Shown one piece after another: positions 34,401 through 43,480 of a stretch of 64,000 bases of DNA (positions are counted from its first letter, which is position 1; each line of letters starts with the position of its first letter). Made by a program: the position numbers and the translations under genes. The DNA is from Roridomyces roridus (lineage: Eukaryota > Basidiomycota > Agaricomycetes > Agaricales > Mycenaceae): positions 186,001-250,000 of the forward strand of contig JARKIF010000005.1 of the NCBI GenBank assembly GCA_029378245.1, given 5' to 3'. The notes beneath the pieces are model-generated. The model worked only from the letters and a program-made list of their open reading frames with translations, was not told the DNA's origin and made no database searches.

Positions 34401-34979
34401 CACACCTCGAATCATCATGAAAACCTGCTGCTGGCAGTACTACCAGCAGCTCATCTTCATCCTCTGGTACGTGAATCTTGTCCAAAATTTCATCGAGATC
34501 AATGTCGTCTTCTTCACCCATTGGAACCCCTAGATCAGGCTCTCGAGTACCCGGCTCTTCAAAGTCTCCCCATGGGCCTGGGAAGAGAGGCTGCAGTGGC
34601 CAAGACCCAGGCAGAGGAAATGTGCAGGTCGACATTCAATCGTCTTCGTCGGGAACCTCTTCAATTTTGACACCACGCCGTGGCTTTGGCAACCTCCACG
34701 ATGATGCAAGCATGTCTGGTGCACCAAAAGGAACCTCAGTGTGAATGTCACATGGCATTAACATGCTAAATGGGTCACCCGACGTGTCCGACGTGTCAGG
34801 TACGTCAGGTACATCCCTTCATGCCAACTTGAGTACAAGAAATGGCAAGCAGAAATAGGTAGTGCACGGTGTTCTCCTTCTCTACACGCGTGCACTTCTT
34901 CTTTGGCGACAGGTGCTGGTAAATCTTTGAGGGACTGACATGCTCGAAGACGCACTTGGCTGCTTCCCCTACTCTCGAG

Positions 34980-36031
34980 CTGGGAAATGATCAAAGGGAG
35001 GCGCGGCTTGCCTTTTTGGGCGATTTCGGCATTGTCTCGTGACTGCTGCCAGCACACCACCTCCCTTTCCTCTTGCTCTCCCCTTACCTCCCCAGGCTCG
35101 TCCGACTCAGCCCAACGACTACAGCCGTCACAGACCTCCCCAAACTCGCTGGAGACCATCAGAAATCCACGGGACCCACCAAGACCCCGACGAGCACGAC
35201 CAGCCACCTCATCCGCATTCGACCCACACCATAGTCTGCACCTCTTGGCGACCCCACGCCTGACTAGCCGCCGGTGGAAACACGACGAGTCTCAACGCAA
35301 GGGCGGAACGTGCTCGAGAGAGACGATCTGGGGTAGCCAGGGCGAGGTGAAGGTGCGTTCTCATTCTCTTTCTCTATCCGAGGTCGCTAAACACAAGATG
35401 CCTCCTTCGCGAAGGCCCGCTTTCCAGAGACTGCGTTAACATCGCTCTCGCCGTGACCTTCCATGCATGGGATTCCCCACACTTCCCGCCACCTGGCCTC
35501 ACCCTGCTCGCGCCTACCGCCTCGAATGCGCGCAAGCGGCCTGCAGCGCACGTTACGCCCCAATTTCCTCCCCTTCCAACTTCCTACCGACACCGGCGCC
35601 CTGGCTGTCACACAACTTGGAGCCAAGATCGCAAGTCCAGACCGGACGGCGCGATTTTGTCCGTCGTTACCGCGGCTTACTACGCTACTCCCTCTGAACG
35701 CGACGCCCGTCGAATGTGGACATCGTGCGTGGGCGCCTAGCCAGACAGGCAGGTTGTCTGGCTAGGCCCCGACCGAATTGGATCCCTTTCCCTTCTTCCC
35801 CAAATTCTTCCTGTATTGTTACTATTGTATCATTAAATCCTATGTACCAGCAATTTGAATCTTCCCACCCTACTCCTAGTGTATTTAAGAGTACCTTGGA
35901 GGCAATACAACATGAATTTCAGCCTACAGAGGTCGTAAAGACCGGAAACGACCGTTTCTATGCTAAAATCACGTGACAATGCCGAAATCGCCCAAAAAGG
36001 CAAGCCGCGCCTCCCTTTGATCATTTCCCAG
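34980..36031. mobile_element. 1.05-kb element bounded by 63-bp inverted repeats
   Basis: Bases 34980-35042 and 35969-36031 are inverse copies of each other with one mismatch in 63, starting CTGGGAAATGATCAAAGGGA. TCGA lies just outside or at each end and might be a 4-bp target duplication. The 925-bp interior is GC-rich, holds a perfect hairpin at 35735-35767 and has no recognisable protein. Most likely a non-autonomous DNA transposon of unknown superfamily. Confidence 0.6.
35735..35767. repeat. Perfect 13-bp stem, 7-nt loop hairpin
   Basis: GCCTAGCCAGACA and TGTCTGGCTAGGC pair perfectly around GGCAGGT. It lies inside the 1.05-kb inverted-repeat element. No T-run follows, so it does not look like a terminator. 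Confidence 0.7.
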
Positions 36032-36199
36032 ATCGACTGGTCTGTCTATCGACAACTCATAGACAGACCAGCTCTGGTCTATAACCATACACAACTTTCT
36101 GTCCAGGGATTTGAGGAAAGAAGCCCTAGTAAAATATAATACAGAATTTTCTTCATCTACAATCATCCACCACACCCAATATGGTAAAAGTCACACTGA

Positions 36200-36570
36200 C
36201 CCACGTGACGTTTGTCGAAGATGGAAAACATGTACCTTAATTAGAAGGTCAGACCTGCGTAAATGTTGCACAAAGCGCCCAAAGTTTGACTCACCTCTAG
36301 TGTCAGCAGTGTTATGTCCCGTGTTGGCGGAATGCATCGATTCCTAGTAGCACTAGTGGCAAGCCACACTTTGCGCAGGTCTGATCTTCCAGTTAGATTG
36401 CTACCAAAGTTCTGAAAAATCCCAAGATAGCAATCAGATTGGAAGATCACACTTTTGATAGTAATCTAATGACCTTGTGCAAATGCTGCACAAACACAAA
36501 ATTTGTGCGACATTTGCGCAGCGTGCAAAGTTTGGCTTACCTCTGGTGTAGGCAGGTGGGATTAATTAAA
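36200..36570. repeat. AT-rich region with short direct and inverted repeats
   Basis: CAAAGTTTGACTCACCTCTA near 36283 is repeated with changes as CAAAGTTTGGCTTACCTCTG near 36524. Between them GCGCAGGTCTGATCTTCC is the inverse of part of the left flank (GGTCAGACCTGCG). It resembles a decayed miniature inverted-repeat element. No gene seen from 36032 to 36880. Confidence 0.4.
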
Positions 36571-36880
36571 ATCAGACCAAACCAACAATGAACTCGGGGA
36601 TGACAGGCGAGACTGATTGTGGATTATTATGAGGAGATTGAATGATCGGCAGCGTGGGAATGTTTCACATAACAAGCGGATGCCAGCGTGCAAATTAGTG
36701 ATTATTGGTGGTAAGGTAGTACAGTGGAGGTAGTGAACTGAGGGGAAAGTGGGGGAATTCTTTGTGTTTCGGTACTGACAACATGTCGGTAGATACACTG
36801 GCCTTATAAAGAAGATGCACGAAAATGCGATGGGATGGTTATCTCAGAGCAATGACTTAGTTCAGGCCGGGCCCATAACC

Positions 36881-37178
36881 TGTTGAAGCAGGCAGCACAG
36901 ATGAATTGAGGTCAACAGTGAGAAACTCTGTATTGGTGATTATGAAACTACATGCCTGAGGTCAACAGTGAGAAACTGGGGACCTAGGCTACATGACAGC
37001 TGACTATATACGTGTCAGAACAAAGAGAAGTCCTAATTGGTAAATACAATAGGAAAGAAGCATATCATGGGAGAATTCCCATGTCAGATGAATATCAGAA
37101 ACACGGTCACATGACCAGAACACGAGAATGCCATCAGTCCATCAATCAATATCATCAGTTGATCAACAACTTCCAACA
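36881..37178 (-). repeat. 3' LTR of the copia element
   Basis: 298 bp, TGTTGAAGCAGG to ACTTCCAACA on the plus strand. Next to it at 37179-37188 lies CTCCCCCGGG, which on the element strand is the polypurine tract CCCGGGGGAG used to prime plus-strand synthesis. Confidence 0.93.
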
Positions 37179-37204
37179 CTCCCCCGGGACCTGGGCAATC
37201 TCGC

Positions 37205-39521
37205 CTAGCTCCCCCGGATTCCCATAAGTCCTAGTAGATGTTCCAGAGCAGGACGAGGGAGGGGTTTTGTGAGCAAGTCAGCTAACTGCTCCTGGGTTGG
37301 CACATATTCAATGTGAAGAGTGCCTCTGGCAACTTCATCTCGAAGCCAGTAGTGAGCAAGGTCAAGATGTTTCATCCGACCATGGTGCTCAGGATTTTTG
37401 GATACTTGAATGGCAGACTGGTTGTCCATGTAGATCACAGAACTGCCAAACACCTTGTACCCCAACTCCCATAGCAAATTGCGCACCCATTTTGTCTCCT
37501 TGCCTGCATCCACTCCTGCAATGTACTCTGCTTCAGTGGTGGAGAGCGATACTGTAGACTGCAGCTTGCTCTTCCAGCACACTGGTGCACCATTCATCAT
37601 GACAACATATCCACCTGTGCTTTTCCCAGTGTCTTTGCAGCCACCATGATCAGCATCAGTGTAGGTAATGAAGGAAGTGCCAGATGGTGATTTGGTGTAG
37701 GTGAGTTTGTAGTTCAGAGTACCTTTGATGTAGCGGAAGAGATGCTTCACGGCTTTCCAGTGGGCTTCACCGGGATTGCTATTGAAGCGGGAGAGGATGC
37801 CGACAGCAGTGGAGATGTCAATGCGCGTTTGGGTAGCCAGATAGAGAAGAGATCCAACTGCAGAGAGGTAGACAGATTTGTACTGCTTGGACTCCTCTTC
37901 AGTCTTGGCTCCCATTTCCTTGGTCAGGACAAGTCCAGGAAGCATTGGAGTGCTCACTGGCTTGCAATCCGACATGTTGAACTGCTCAAGCATGTTCACA
38001 GCATATTGGCGCTGTGAGAGAGAGACGGTGCCAGCCTCAAGGTCGCGCTCAATCTTGATGCCCAGTAACCACTGTGTGGGACCAAGATCCTTGACCTTGA
38101 CTGATTGGCCAAGTTGAGCAATGACCCTGTCTATGTCTTTGTTGTCTTTGGCAGCAATGGTGCCATCATCAACATAGATAGGAAGGATGATCCGCACTTT
38201 GCCATCATAGTAGACATAGCAAGAGCGATCAGACTGGGTGCACCGGAAGCCCATAGTTAAGAGCTTTGCATTCAACTTCTTGTTCCATTGGCGGCCAGCT
38301 TGTTTCAAGCCATAGATGGACTTGTTAAGTTTGAGAAGCTGGCCCTTCTCTCCTTGTGGAAACCCTTTGGGCTGAGTCATAAAGACATCCTCCTCCAGGT
38401 CTCCATTGAGGTAAGCAGATGAGAAGTCAAATGAACGAAGCTGAAGATCATGCTGAGCAGCCAATGCAAGGACAATGCGCAGGGTGGCATGCTTGAAGGT
38501 GGGGGAAAAGATCTCGTTGTAGTCAATGCCATGGCGCTGACCGCGACCATCTGCAACAAGTCGAGCTTTGTAACGCTCAATTGAGCCATCAGACTTGTGC
38601 TTGATGACAAAGACCCATTGAGAGCGGATTGGCTTGACGCCAGGAGGTGCATCTACAACATTCCAAGTGCAGTTCTCAAGGAGAGAGTTTATCTCTGAGA
38701 CTGCAGCTTCTTCCCAAAGATGTGCATCAGGTTGCCGCAATGCGTCATGATAAGAACGCGGATTGCCTGACTGGATGGCGGACCTGGCATACTCCACAGG
38801 TCGCCGCAGTGCGTCATGATAAGAACGCGGATTGCCTGACTGGATGGCAGACCTGGCATACTCCACAGAAACCGAGTTGGCTTCTTGCAACACCACATCT
38901 GCTGGATTGCCTTCATGAGCAACAATGAGAGCACTGCCTGAAGTGAGCAGCAACTCATCATCGCTTTCTGAGTCTGGATGGGGGATAGGCTCAGGCTCAG
39001 GCTCATCATCAGAATCAGGGACAGCAGGAGTTGGCTCCCTAGGCGTTGTTTTCCACCATTCACCAGGCTGCCGATGTTCAGTAGTTTGGCCATGGAAGCG
39101 GCAACGTGCGGCAATTCCAACTGGTGAAGGCGGGTTTAGAGCTGGATCTGGTGATTGGGAGCGGCTAGGGGGCAGCTCGACTTGAGCTGGTGCTGGTGGA
39201 GGAGTGTGAGGAGGGGAAGGAGGAGGCTCTGGATTTTCAGCCTCAGGGGGTGCTCGATGCACATTGAAACCGTCATCATCGTCATCATCACTATCATTTC
39301 CATCTCCCCCGGCATTGTGCACACCCTTGGGCTTGGTGGCAGGCAAAGGTAGGTTTTGGATGGAGGAGGAAGGAGGTTTTTTAGGGCAACGCCGCAGAGC
39401 TTGTGGGTTATTCCCAGGGAAGTAGCGCTCGTCAAAGACAGCATGTTCTGCAATGACAATCTTCCGAGTGACAGGGTTATAGAATTTCCAACCCTTGTAT
39501 TCTGTTGGATACCCAACAAAG
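37205..39521 (-). CDS. Copia polyprotein, integrase tail, reverse transcriptase and RNase H
   Basis: Open from the inserted solo LTR down to a stop at 37205. Begins with the integrase C-terminal segment (GYPTEYKGWKFYNPVTRKIV), then an acidic and Pro-rich linker, then the copia RT (NVVDAPPGVKPIRSQWVF, YKARLVADGRGQRHGIDYNE, FSPTFKHATLRIVLALAA, LRSFDFSSAYLNGDLEEDVF, catalytic LPIYVDDGTIAA). RNase H follows with TDADHGG, STTEAEY, MDNQSAIQ and the terminal QLADLLTKPL. Catalytic Asp residues are all present and no frame break was seen. A 69-bp tandem duplication at about 38738-38875 repeats 23 residues starting VEYARSAIQSGNP. Activity is unlikely because of the upstream insertion and missing gag. 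Confidence 0.9.
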
Positions 39522-39862
39522 TGTTGGAATAAGAGGGCCGGAGGATGGTCCGCTCGACGAGGTCGACTAAAGGGCGACTAAGAGGAGTATATGAGAAACC
39601 AGTGTATTCGGGTTCTTTCTCTCTGAGGAATAACCTCAGAGAGGGAAACTACTTATACAAAGAGCGGCAGCCAACTAGTAAGCTACTATGAGTATCCAAG
39701 GTCCGTTTATCCGGTATTGGTACCGCTAATGTAACTATATCGAGTCGATCTGTCCCACACGGATCCTGATACATAATTATCGTGTATGTAAACGTCCATG
39801 ACAATCGCGAGAGGGGAAGGGAACCGGGTACCTAACTGCCAACCCGTTCCCACCATTCAACA
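39522..39862 (+). mobile_element. Solo LTR, family beta, with CAAAG target duplication
   Basis: 341 bp from TGTTGGAATAAGAGGG to CACCATTCAACA, flanked by CAAAG at 39517-39521 and 39863-39867. It lies within the integrase coding frame of the copia element, which would be continuous without it. Relatives are at 42814-43151, 62684-63038 and, truncated, 63426-63550. Confidence 0.92.
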
Positions 39863-41273
39863 CAAAGATGCATTTCTGGAAGTGTATTCCAGAGGTGTCG
39901 TGTTTGTCCTTCTGCACAGGCACATAGGCAAGGCAGCCAAAGACCCGAAGATGTGTCACATCCGGCTTCTCCTTGTGCCAAAGCTCATAGGGAGTGGTGT
40001 CATCCGGAATGTGAGACGTAGGATGCATGTTGGCCACATGGATGTAGGACTCAACAGCAAGTGCCTTGAAAGAAGGCGGAAGATTTGCTTCATGCAACAT
40101 GGCAGTTACATGTTCATCAACGGTGCGATTGCCCCGTTCAGCCATTCCATTCTGTTGCGGTCTATTCCTCGTCGAATGACGACGCACAATGCCCTCTGCA
40201 GCCAGAAAGTCTGCAAATTCAGTGGACATGTACTCTCCACCTTCATCATCCTGGAACGCCTTGATTTTGCGATTAAAGTGATTCTCAGCTTGCGCCTTGA
40301 ACACCTTGAACGCTTTCAATGCTCCACTCTTGCGCTTCATGTGCATAGTTGCTTTGAAGCCTGTGTGATCATCTATGAAGATAATACGATGCTTCCAGCC
40401 CTCACAGGTGAAAACCTTGTATTGCTTCAGATCAGAGTGTATGAGATCAAGAGGCGCCTTGGAACGATGTCCAGTGGAGGGAAATGGAGCCGCATTGAGC
40501 TTTCCTGCAATGCAGGGCTCACAGATTGGATCTGGTTTCTGGTTTGAAGTCAACTCCGCACCAGTCACCAGCTCCTTGCTCAAGATCTTCTGGGTGTCAG
40601 CATGATGCCCAAGCCGCCGATGCAGCAGTTCCAGATCAAGAGGCAAGGTGCCAACTGCAGACATAGCTGCATAAGTCGGCTGTTCAATCTCTCGGACATA
40701 TGCCTCGTTCCTCTCATCAATGTCTGCCTCAAATAACAGCTGTCCTTCCCTTTTGAAGGAGATCAGAGACCCCTCCATGAGAATAGAGTAGCCATGAACT
40801 TTGGACAGGTAGGTCTCAGAGATGAGATTATGGGACAACATTGGAACATAGAGGACATTTGTGAGGATTATAGACCGGCTGTGGCGTCCATGTACAAGTG
40901 GCTCAAGCCGGATCTCTCCAATCAGCTCGGAGTATACAGCAACTCCATTGGCCACAAGAATGGCAACTCTGTGCGGACATGCATTGAGCAAGCGTTCACG
41001 CATGTGGGTCATGTGTGAAGTAGCTCCAGAGTCTGGTTTCCATTGTGTGGACTGTAAAGCTGAATTGTAGAGAATGCTTGCACTAGACGCCAAATGAAAC
41101 AACTCTTCACTAGGGGTTTCTTCCCTGTCCTGAAGCAGCTCCAAAAACTGAGAGCAGTTGAACAGGGTGTGACTGGGATTGCCACAACCAATGCACGAGG
41201 CAGGAAGGGCAGGAGGGTTGACAGGAACGCGATATGGCATCGAAATGATAATGGTGATGTGGTGGCAGATCAA
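39863..41273 (-). CDS. Copia polyprotein, zinc knuckle, protease and integrase core
   Basis: Minus-strand frame with zinc knuckle CIGCGNPSHTLFNC (CX2CX4HX4C), protease site WKPDSGATSHM (DSG), the GAG-pre-integrase block LELLHRRLGHHADTQKIL and CEPCIAGK (HHCC zinc site), and the integrase core with DLIHSDLKQY, FQDDEGGEY and RPQQNGMAERGNRT carrying the D, D and E residues. It runs to HFQKCIFV, where the solo LTR is inserted. Upstream of the zinc knuckle the frame has no ATG with convincing gag sequence; a stop lies a short way before it. Confidence 0.88.
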
Positions 41274-41627
41274 ATGATCGCAGGGATTCAGAACGAAGCA
41301 GAGATGCTTATGTCTGATAGATGGATGCTAGAACCAGTGCAGAGCAGCTGGCGCCCTCAGGAACGCGTGTGTGAAAGGATGTGACTAAAACTAGCTCTAC
41401 TGAGCAACCAGTTGTCGAGCACTCGGGCCCTAACCCCAGAAGCAACGGAGTGACTACCGTTTGTTTCCTGGTGGACTAAAGACTACCTCCCAAAGAGGGT
41501 TTGTCCCAACAGTTGAAGCTCCTATCTACAAGGCTCACACACAACGTTATAAGGGTAGCAGAGCGCGGGAAAATACGCGAAAATGCGATGGGATGGTTAT
41601 CTCAGAGCAATGACTTAGTTCAGGCCG

Positions 41628-41639
41628 GGGCCCATAACC
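41628..41639 (-). promoter_or_regulatory. Copia primer-binding site matching the initiator tRNA anticodon arm
   Basis: Directly after the 5' LTR the element strand reads GGTTATGGGCCC. This is complementary to the anticodon stem-loop (GGGCCCATAACC) of eukaryotic initiator tRNA-Met, not to its 3' end. Drosophila copia is known to prime from such a 5' half tRNA. Confidence 0.8.
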
Positions 41640-41937
41640 TGTTGAAGCAGGCAGCACAGATGAACTGAGGTCAACAGTGAGAAACTCTGTATTGGTGACT
41701 ATGAAACTACATGCCTGAGGTCAACAGTGAGAAACTGGGGACCTAGGCTACATGACAGCTGACTATATACGTGTCAGAACAAAGAGAAGTCCTAATTGGT
41801 AAATACAATAGGAAAGAAGCATATCATGGGAGAATTCCCATGTCAGATGAATATCAGAAACACGGTCACATGACCAGAACACGAGAATGCCATCAGTCCA
41901 TCAATCAATATCATCAGTTGATCAACAACTTCCAACA
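41640..41937 (-). repeat. 5' LTR of the copia element
   Basis: 298 bp, two substitutions from the other LTR. It abuts the tRNA-bearing miniature element at 41938 with no spacer. Confidence 0.93.
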
Positions 41938-41947
41938 TGTTGGAAAA

Positions 41948-42023
41948 TGGCTGAAGCAGGATTCGAACCTGCGACCTTCTCAGTATATTCGAGATGCTCT
42001 TTAACCAACTGAGCTATTCTGCC
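41948..42023 (-). ncRNA. tRNA-like sequence in the 3' LTR of the miniature element
   Basis: 76 nt: acceptor GGCAGAA/TTCAGCC (one A-A mismatch), D arm GCTC/GAGC, anticodon stem TCTCG/TGAGA, loop AATATAC, variable AGGTC, T arm GCAGG/CCTGC around TTCGAAT, and discriminator A. A box TAGCTCAGTTGG and a perfect B box GGTTCGAATCC; TTTT follows at once (41947 to 41944). The nominal anticodon would be TAT (Ile), but position 33 is A rather than the invariant U, which argues against a normal decoding tRNA. Confidence 0.75.
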
Positions 42024-42190
42024 GATAGTGTGAAGGGAACTCCCAGAAGGACCTTCAACACTCCCCCGGAACCCGAACACTATTGGCTCTTTGGGATCTC
42101 ACAAAGGGGGGCACCATTTTCCTAGGCACTGGCCAGAATGCGGTCGTTACTCGTCTTACATCTGGTAGTTGCTGCTACCATGTTGGAAAA

Positions 42191-42266
42191 TGGCTGAAGC
42201 AGGATTCGAACCTGCGACCTTCTCAGTATATTCGAGATGCTCTTTAACCAACTGAGCTATTCTGCC
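42191..42266 (-). ncRNA. tRNA-like sequence in the 5' LTR of the miniature element
   Basis: Identical to the copy at 41948-42023 in every base, including the A at position 33, the A-A mismatch in the acceptor stem and the TTTT terminator. Being in the 5' LTR, pol III transcription from here would stop six bases before the LTR end and before the interior. Confidence 0.75.
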
Positions 42267-42303
42267 GATAGTGTGAAGGGAACTCCCAGAAGGACCTTCA
42301 ACA

Positions 42304-42655
42304 TCCACAGCATCTTACCACTGTTGGACGCGTGAAACAAGTCTTGTCGTGACATGCCCTGTTGCTTTGACTCAAAGCCAAGCCAAATACTTGCCAGCGT
42401 TTTCGATCACAACTCTACCTAATCGTCTCCTTGTGGCCAGAAACAGGCGTGTCATGGTTTTGTCCAGTCTGTGCTGAGTTATTCTACTTGTGTATTTGTT
42501 GATGCTCCCAGCAGTCATTGCAGTAAAGCATCTGACATCCCCCAGGAGATAGACGAAGATTTTCAAGACACCAAAGAAGAGGAGGTCCCAGTTGCATCCA
42601 AAGCTGCCCAAGGACGAAACTACACACTACGGCAGATTGCACCAACTCTTCCGCC
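42304..42655. other. Region without recognisable gene
   Basis: About 350 bp right of the miniature element. No domain or repeat match within the window was noticed. Confidence 0.35.
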
Positions 42656-42813
42656 AATGCACCAATGCATGATCTTCAGCTTTGCTCCTTTGACTTCTCA
42701 TCCGCTTACCTCAATGGAGACCTGGAGGAGAATGTCTTTATGACTCAGCCAGCAAGGTGCCAACTGCAGACATAGCTGCATAAGTCACCAGACTCTGGAG
42801 CTACTTCACGCAT
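42656..42813 (+). repeat. Scrambled copia pol fragments
   Basis: Plus-strand HDLQLCSFDFSSAYLNGDLE near 42665 repeats the RT segment of the copia element. It is followed by a piece matching 40649-40676 and then an inverted piece matching 41011-41037. Three distant parts of one element are joined within 160 bp. Confidence 0.65.
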
Positions 42814-43151
42814 TGTTGGAATATGAGGGCCAGAGGGTGTGTCCACTCAACAAGGTCAACTAAAGGGCGACTAAGAGGAGTTGGTGAGAAACCAATGTAT
42901 TTGGGTTCTTTCTCTCTGGAGAACAACTCCAGAGAGGGAAGCTACTTATACAAAGTGTGGGGCTGACTAGTAAGCTACTATGAGTAAGAATAATCCGTTT
43001 ATCCGAGATTGATACCACTAATGTAACTATATCAAGCCAATCTGTCCCACACTGATCTTGGTACATAGATATTGCGTATGTAAACATCCGTGACAATTGT
43101 GAGGGCAAGGAGCTGGGTACCTAACTGCCAATCCGGTTCCACCATTCAACA
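42814..43151 (+). mobile_element. LTR, family beta, second copy
   Basis: TGTTGGAATATGAGGG to CACCATTCAACA, 338 bp, about as long as the solo LTR at 39522-39862 and clearly homologous. Flanks (CGCAT left, TCAAG right) do not match, so it is not a simple solo insertion; one side was rearranged. Confidence 0.8.
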
Positions 43152-43480
43152 TCAAGGTCAGACTCTCACTGCTGTACTGGACGCCCGAGATCAGGCAGCC
43201 CTTCCGGCAGAAGAACATCCACTATCATCGTGTGTATCTTCGCCAGCGCAACGACCGTGCCAAGTTCCTCCAGCTTCTCATTCCCTACATCCAGAGCACT
43301 CTCTTCAAGAAGAATGCCAGCGGTCAAGGCATCATCTTCTTCCAGTCCATCCCTGCCCTTGACACATTCCACAGTCGCTGCAAAGAGCTCAAACTGGATG
43401 TGGCAAGGTCCAATAATGGGTATGCAACGAGAGAGCATCAGGAAAAACCAGATCTGACAATCTGCCACAGATTGTCACCA
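43152..43480 (+). pseudogene. RecQ-like helicase fragment
   Basis: In one frame reads LYWTPEIRQPFRQKNIHYHR, VYLRQRNDRAKFLQLLIPYI and SGQGIIFFQSIPALDTFHSR. This resembles the start of the second RecA domain in RecQ-like helicases amplified in Agaricomycetes, including the GIIF strand. It is truncated by the beta LTR on the left and lost after about 43480. Family call is from pattern memory only. Confidence 0.4.

Larger units (their letters stand above)
36881..41937 (-). mobile_element. Ty1/copia LTR retrotransposon, gag-deficient, with a nested solo LTR
   Basis: Two LTRs of 298 bp (36881-37178 and 41640-41937) differ at two bases, so the insertion is young. On the minus strand the order is 5' LTR, primer site, short leader, zinc knuckle, protease, integrase, reverse transcriptase, RNase H, purine tract, 3' LTR, which is copia order. 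Gag before the zinc knuckle is almost wholly missing: only about 420 bases lie between the 5' LTR and the CCHC motif, with stops. A solo LTR of another family (39522-39862) splits the integrase C-terminus. No matching target duplication is seen; leader sequence continues past the 3' LTR to about 36820. Confidence 0.92.
41938..42303 (-). mobile_element. 366-bp LTR retrotransposon in miniature (TRIM-like) with a tRNA-like gene in each LTR
   Basis: Two identical 123-bp direct repeats (41938-42060 and 42181-42303), each with TGTTG..CAACA-type ends, flank a 120-bp non-coding interior. Read on the minus strand, the base after the 5' LTR begins TGGTAGCAGC (42180 to 42171), which fits a primer site for the 3' end of an initiator-type tRNA (..GCTACCA). 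The interior ends in CCGGGGGAG next to the 3' LTR, a polypurine tract shared exactly with the neighbouring copia element. No protein is encoded, so movement would need another element's proteins. Each LTR contains a 76-nt tRNA-like sequence on the same strand. No clear target duplication: CAACA on the left, TCCAC on the right. Confidence 0.8.

Noticed and set aside
36311..36330. TGTTATGTCCCGT as the start of another alpha LTR
   Set aside because: Match ends after 13 bases and no LTR body or end follows.
41948..42023. Genuine tRNA-Ile(TAT) gene
   Set aside because: A at position 33, an acceptor mismatch, and perfect duplication within LTR-like repeats with primer site and purine tract make a transposon part more likely than a cellular tRNA locus.
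42814..43151. Simple solo insertion of the beta LTR
   Set aside because: Flanking 5-mers differ (CGCAT and TCAAG), and rearranged copia pieces adjoin it.
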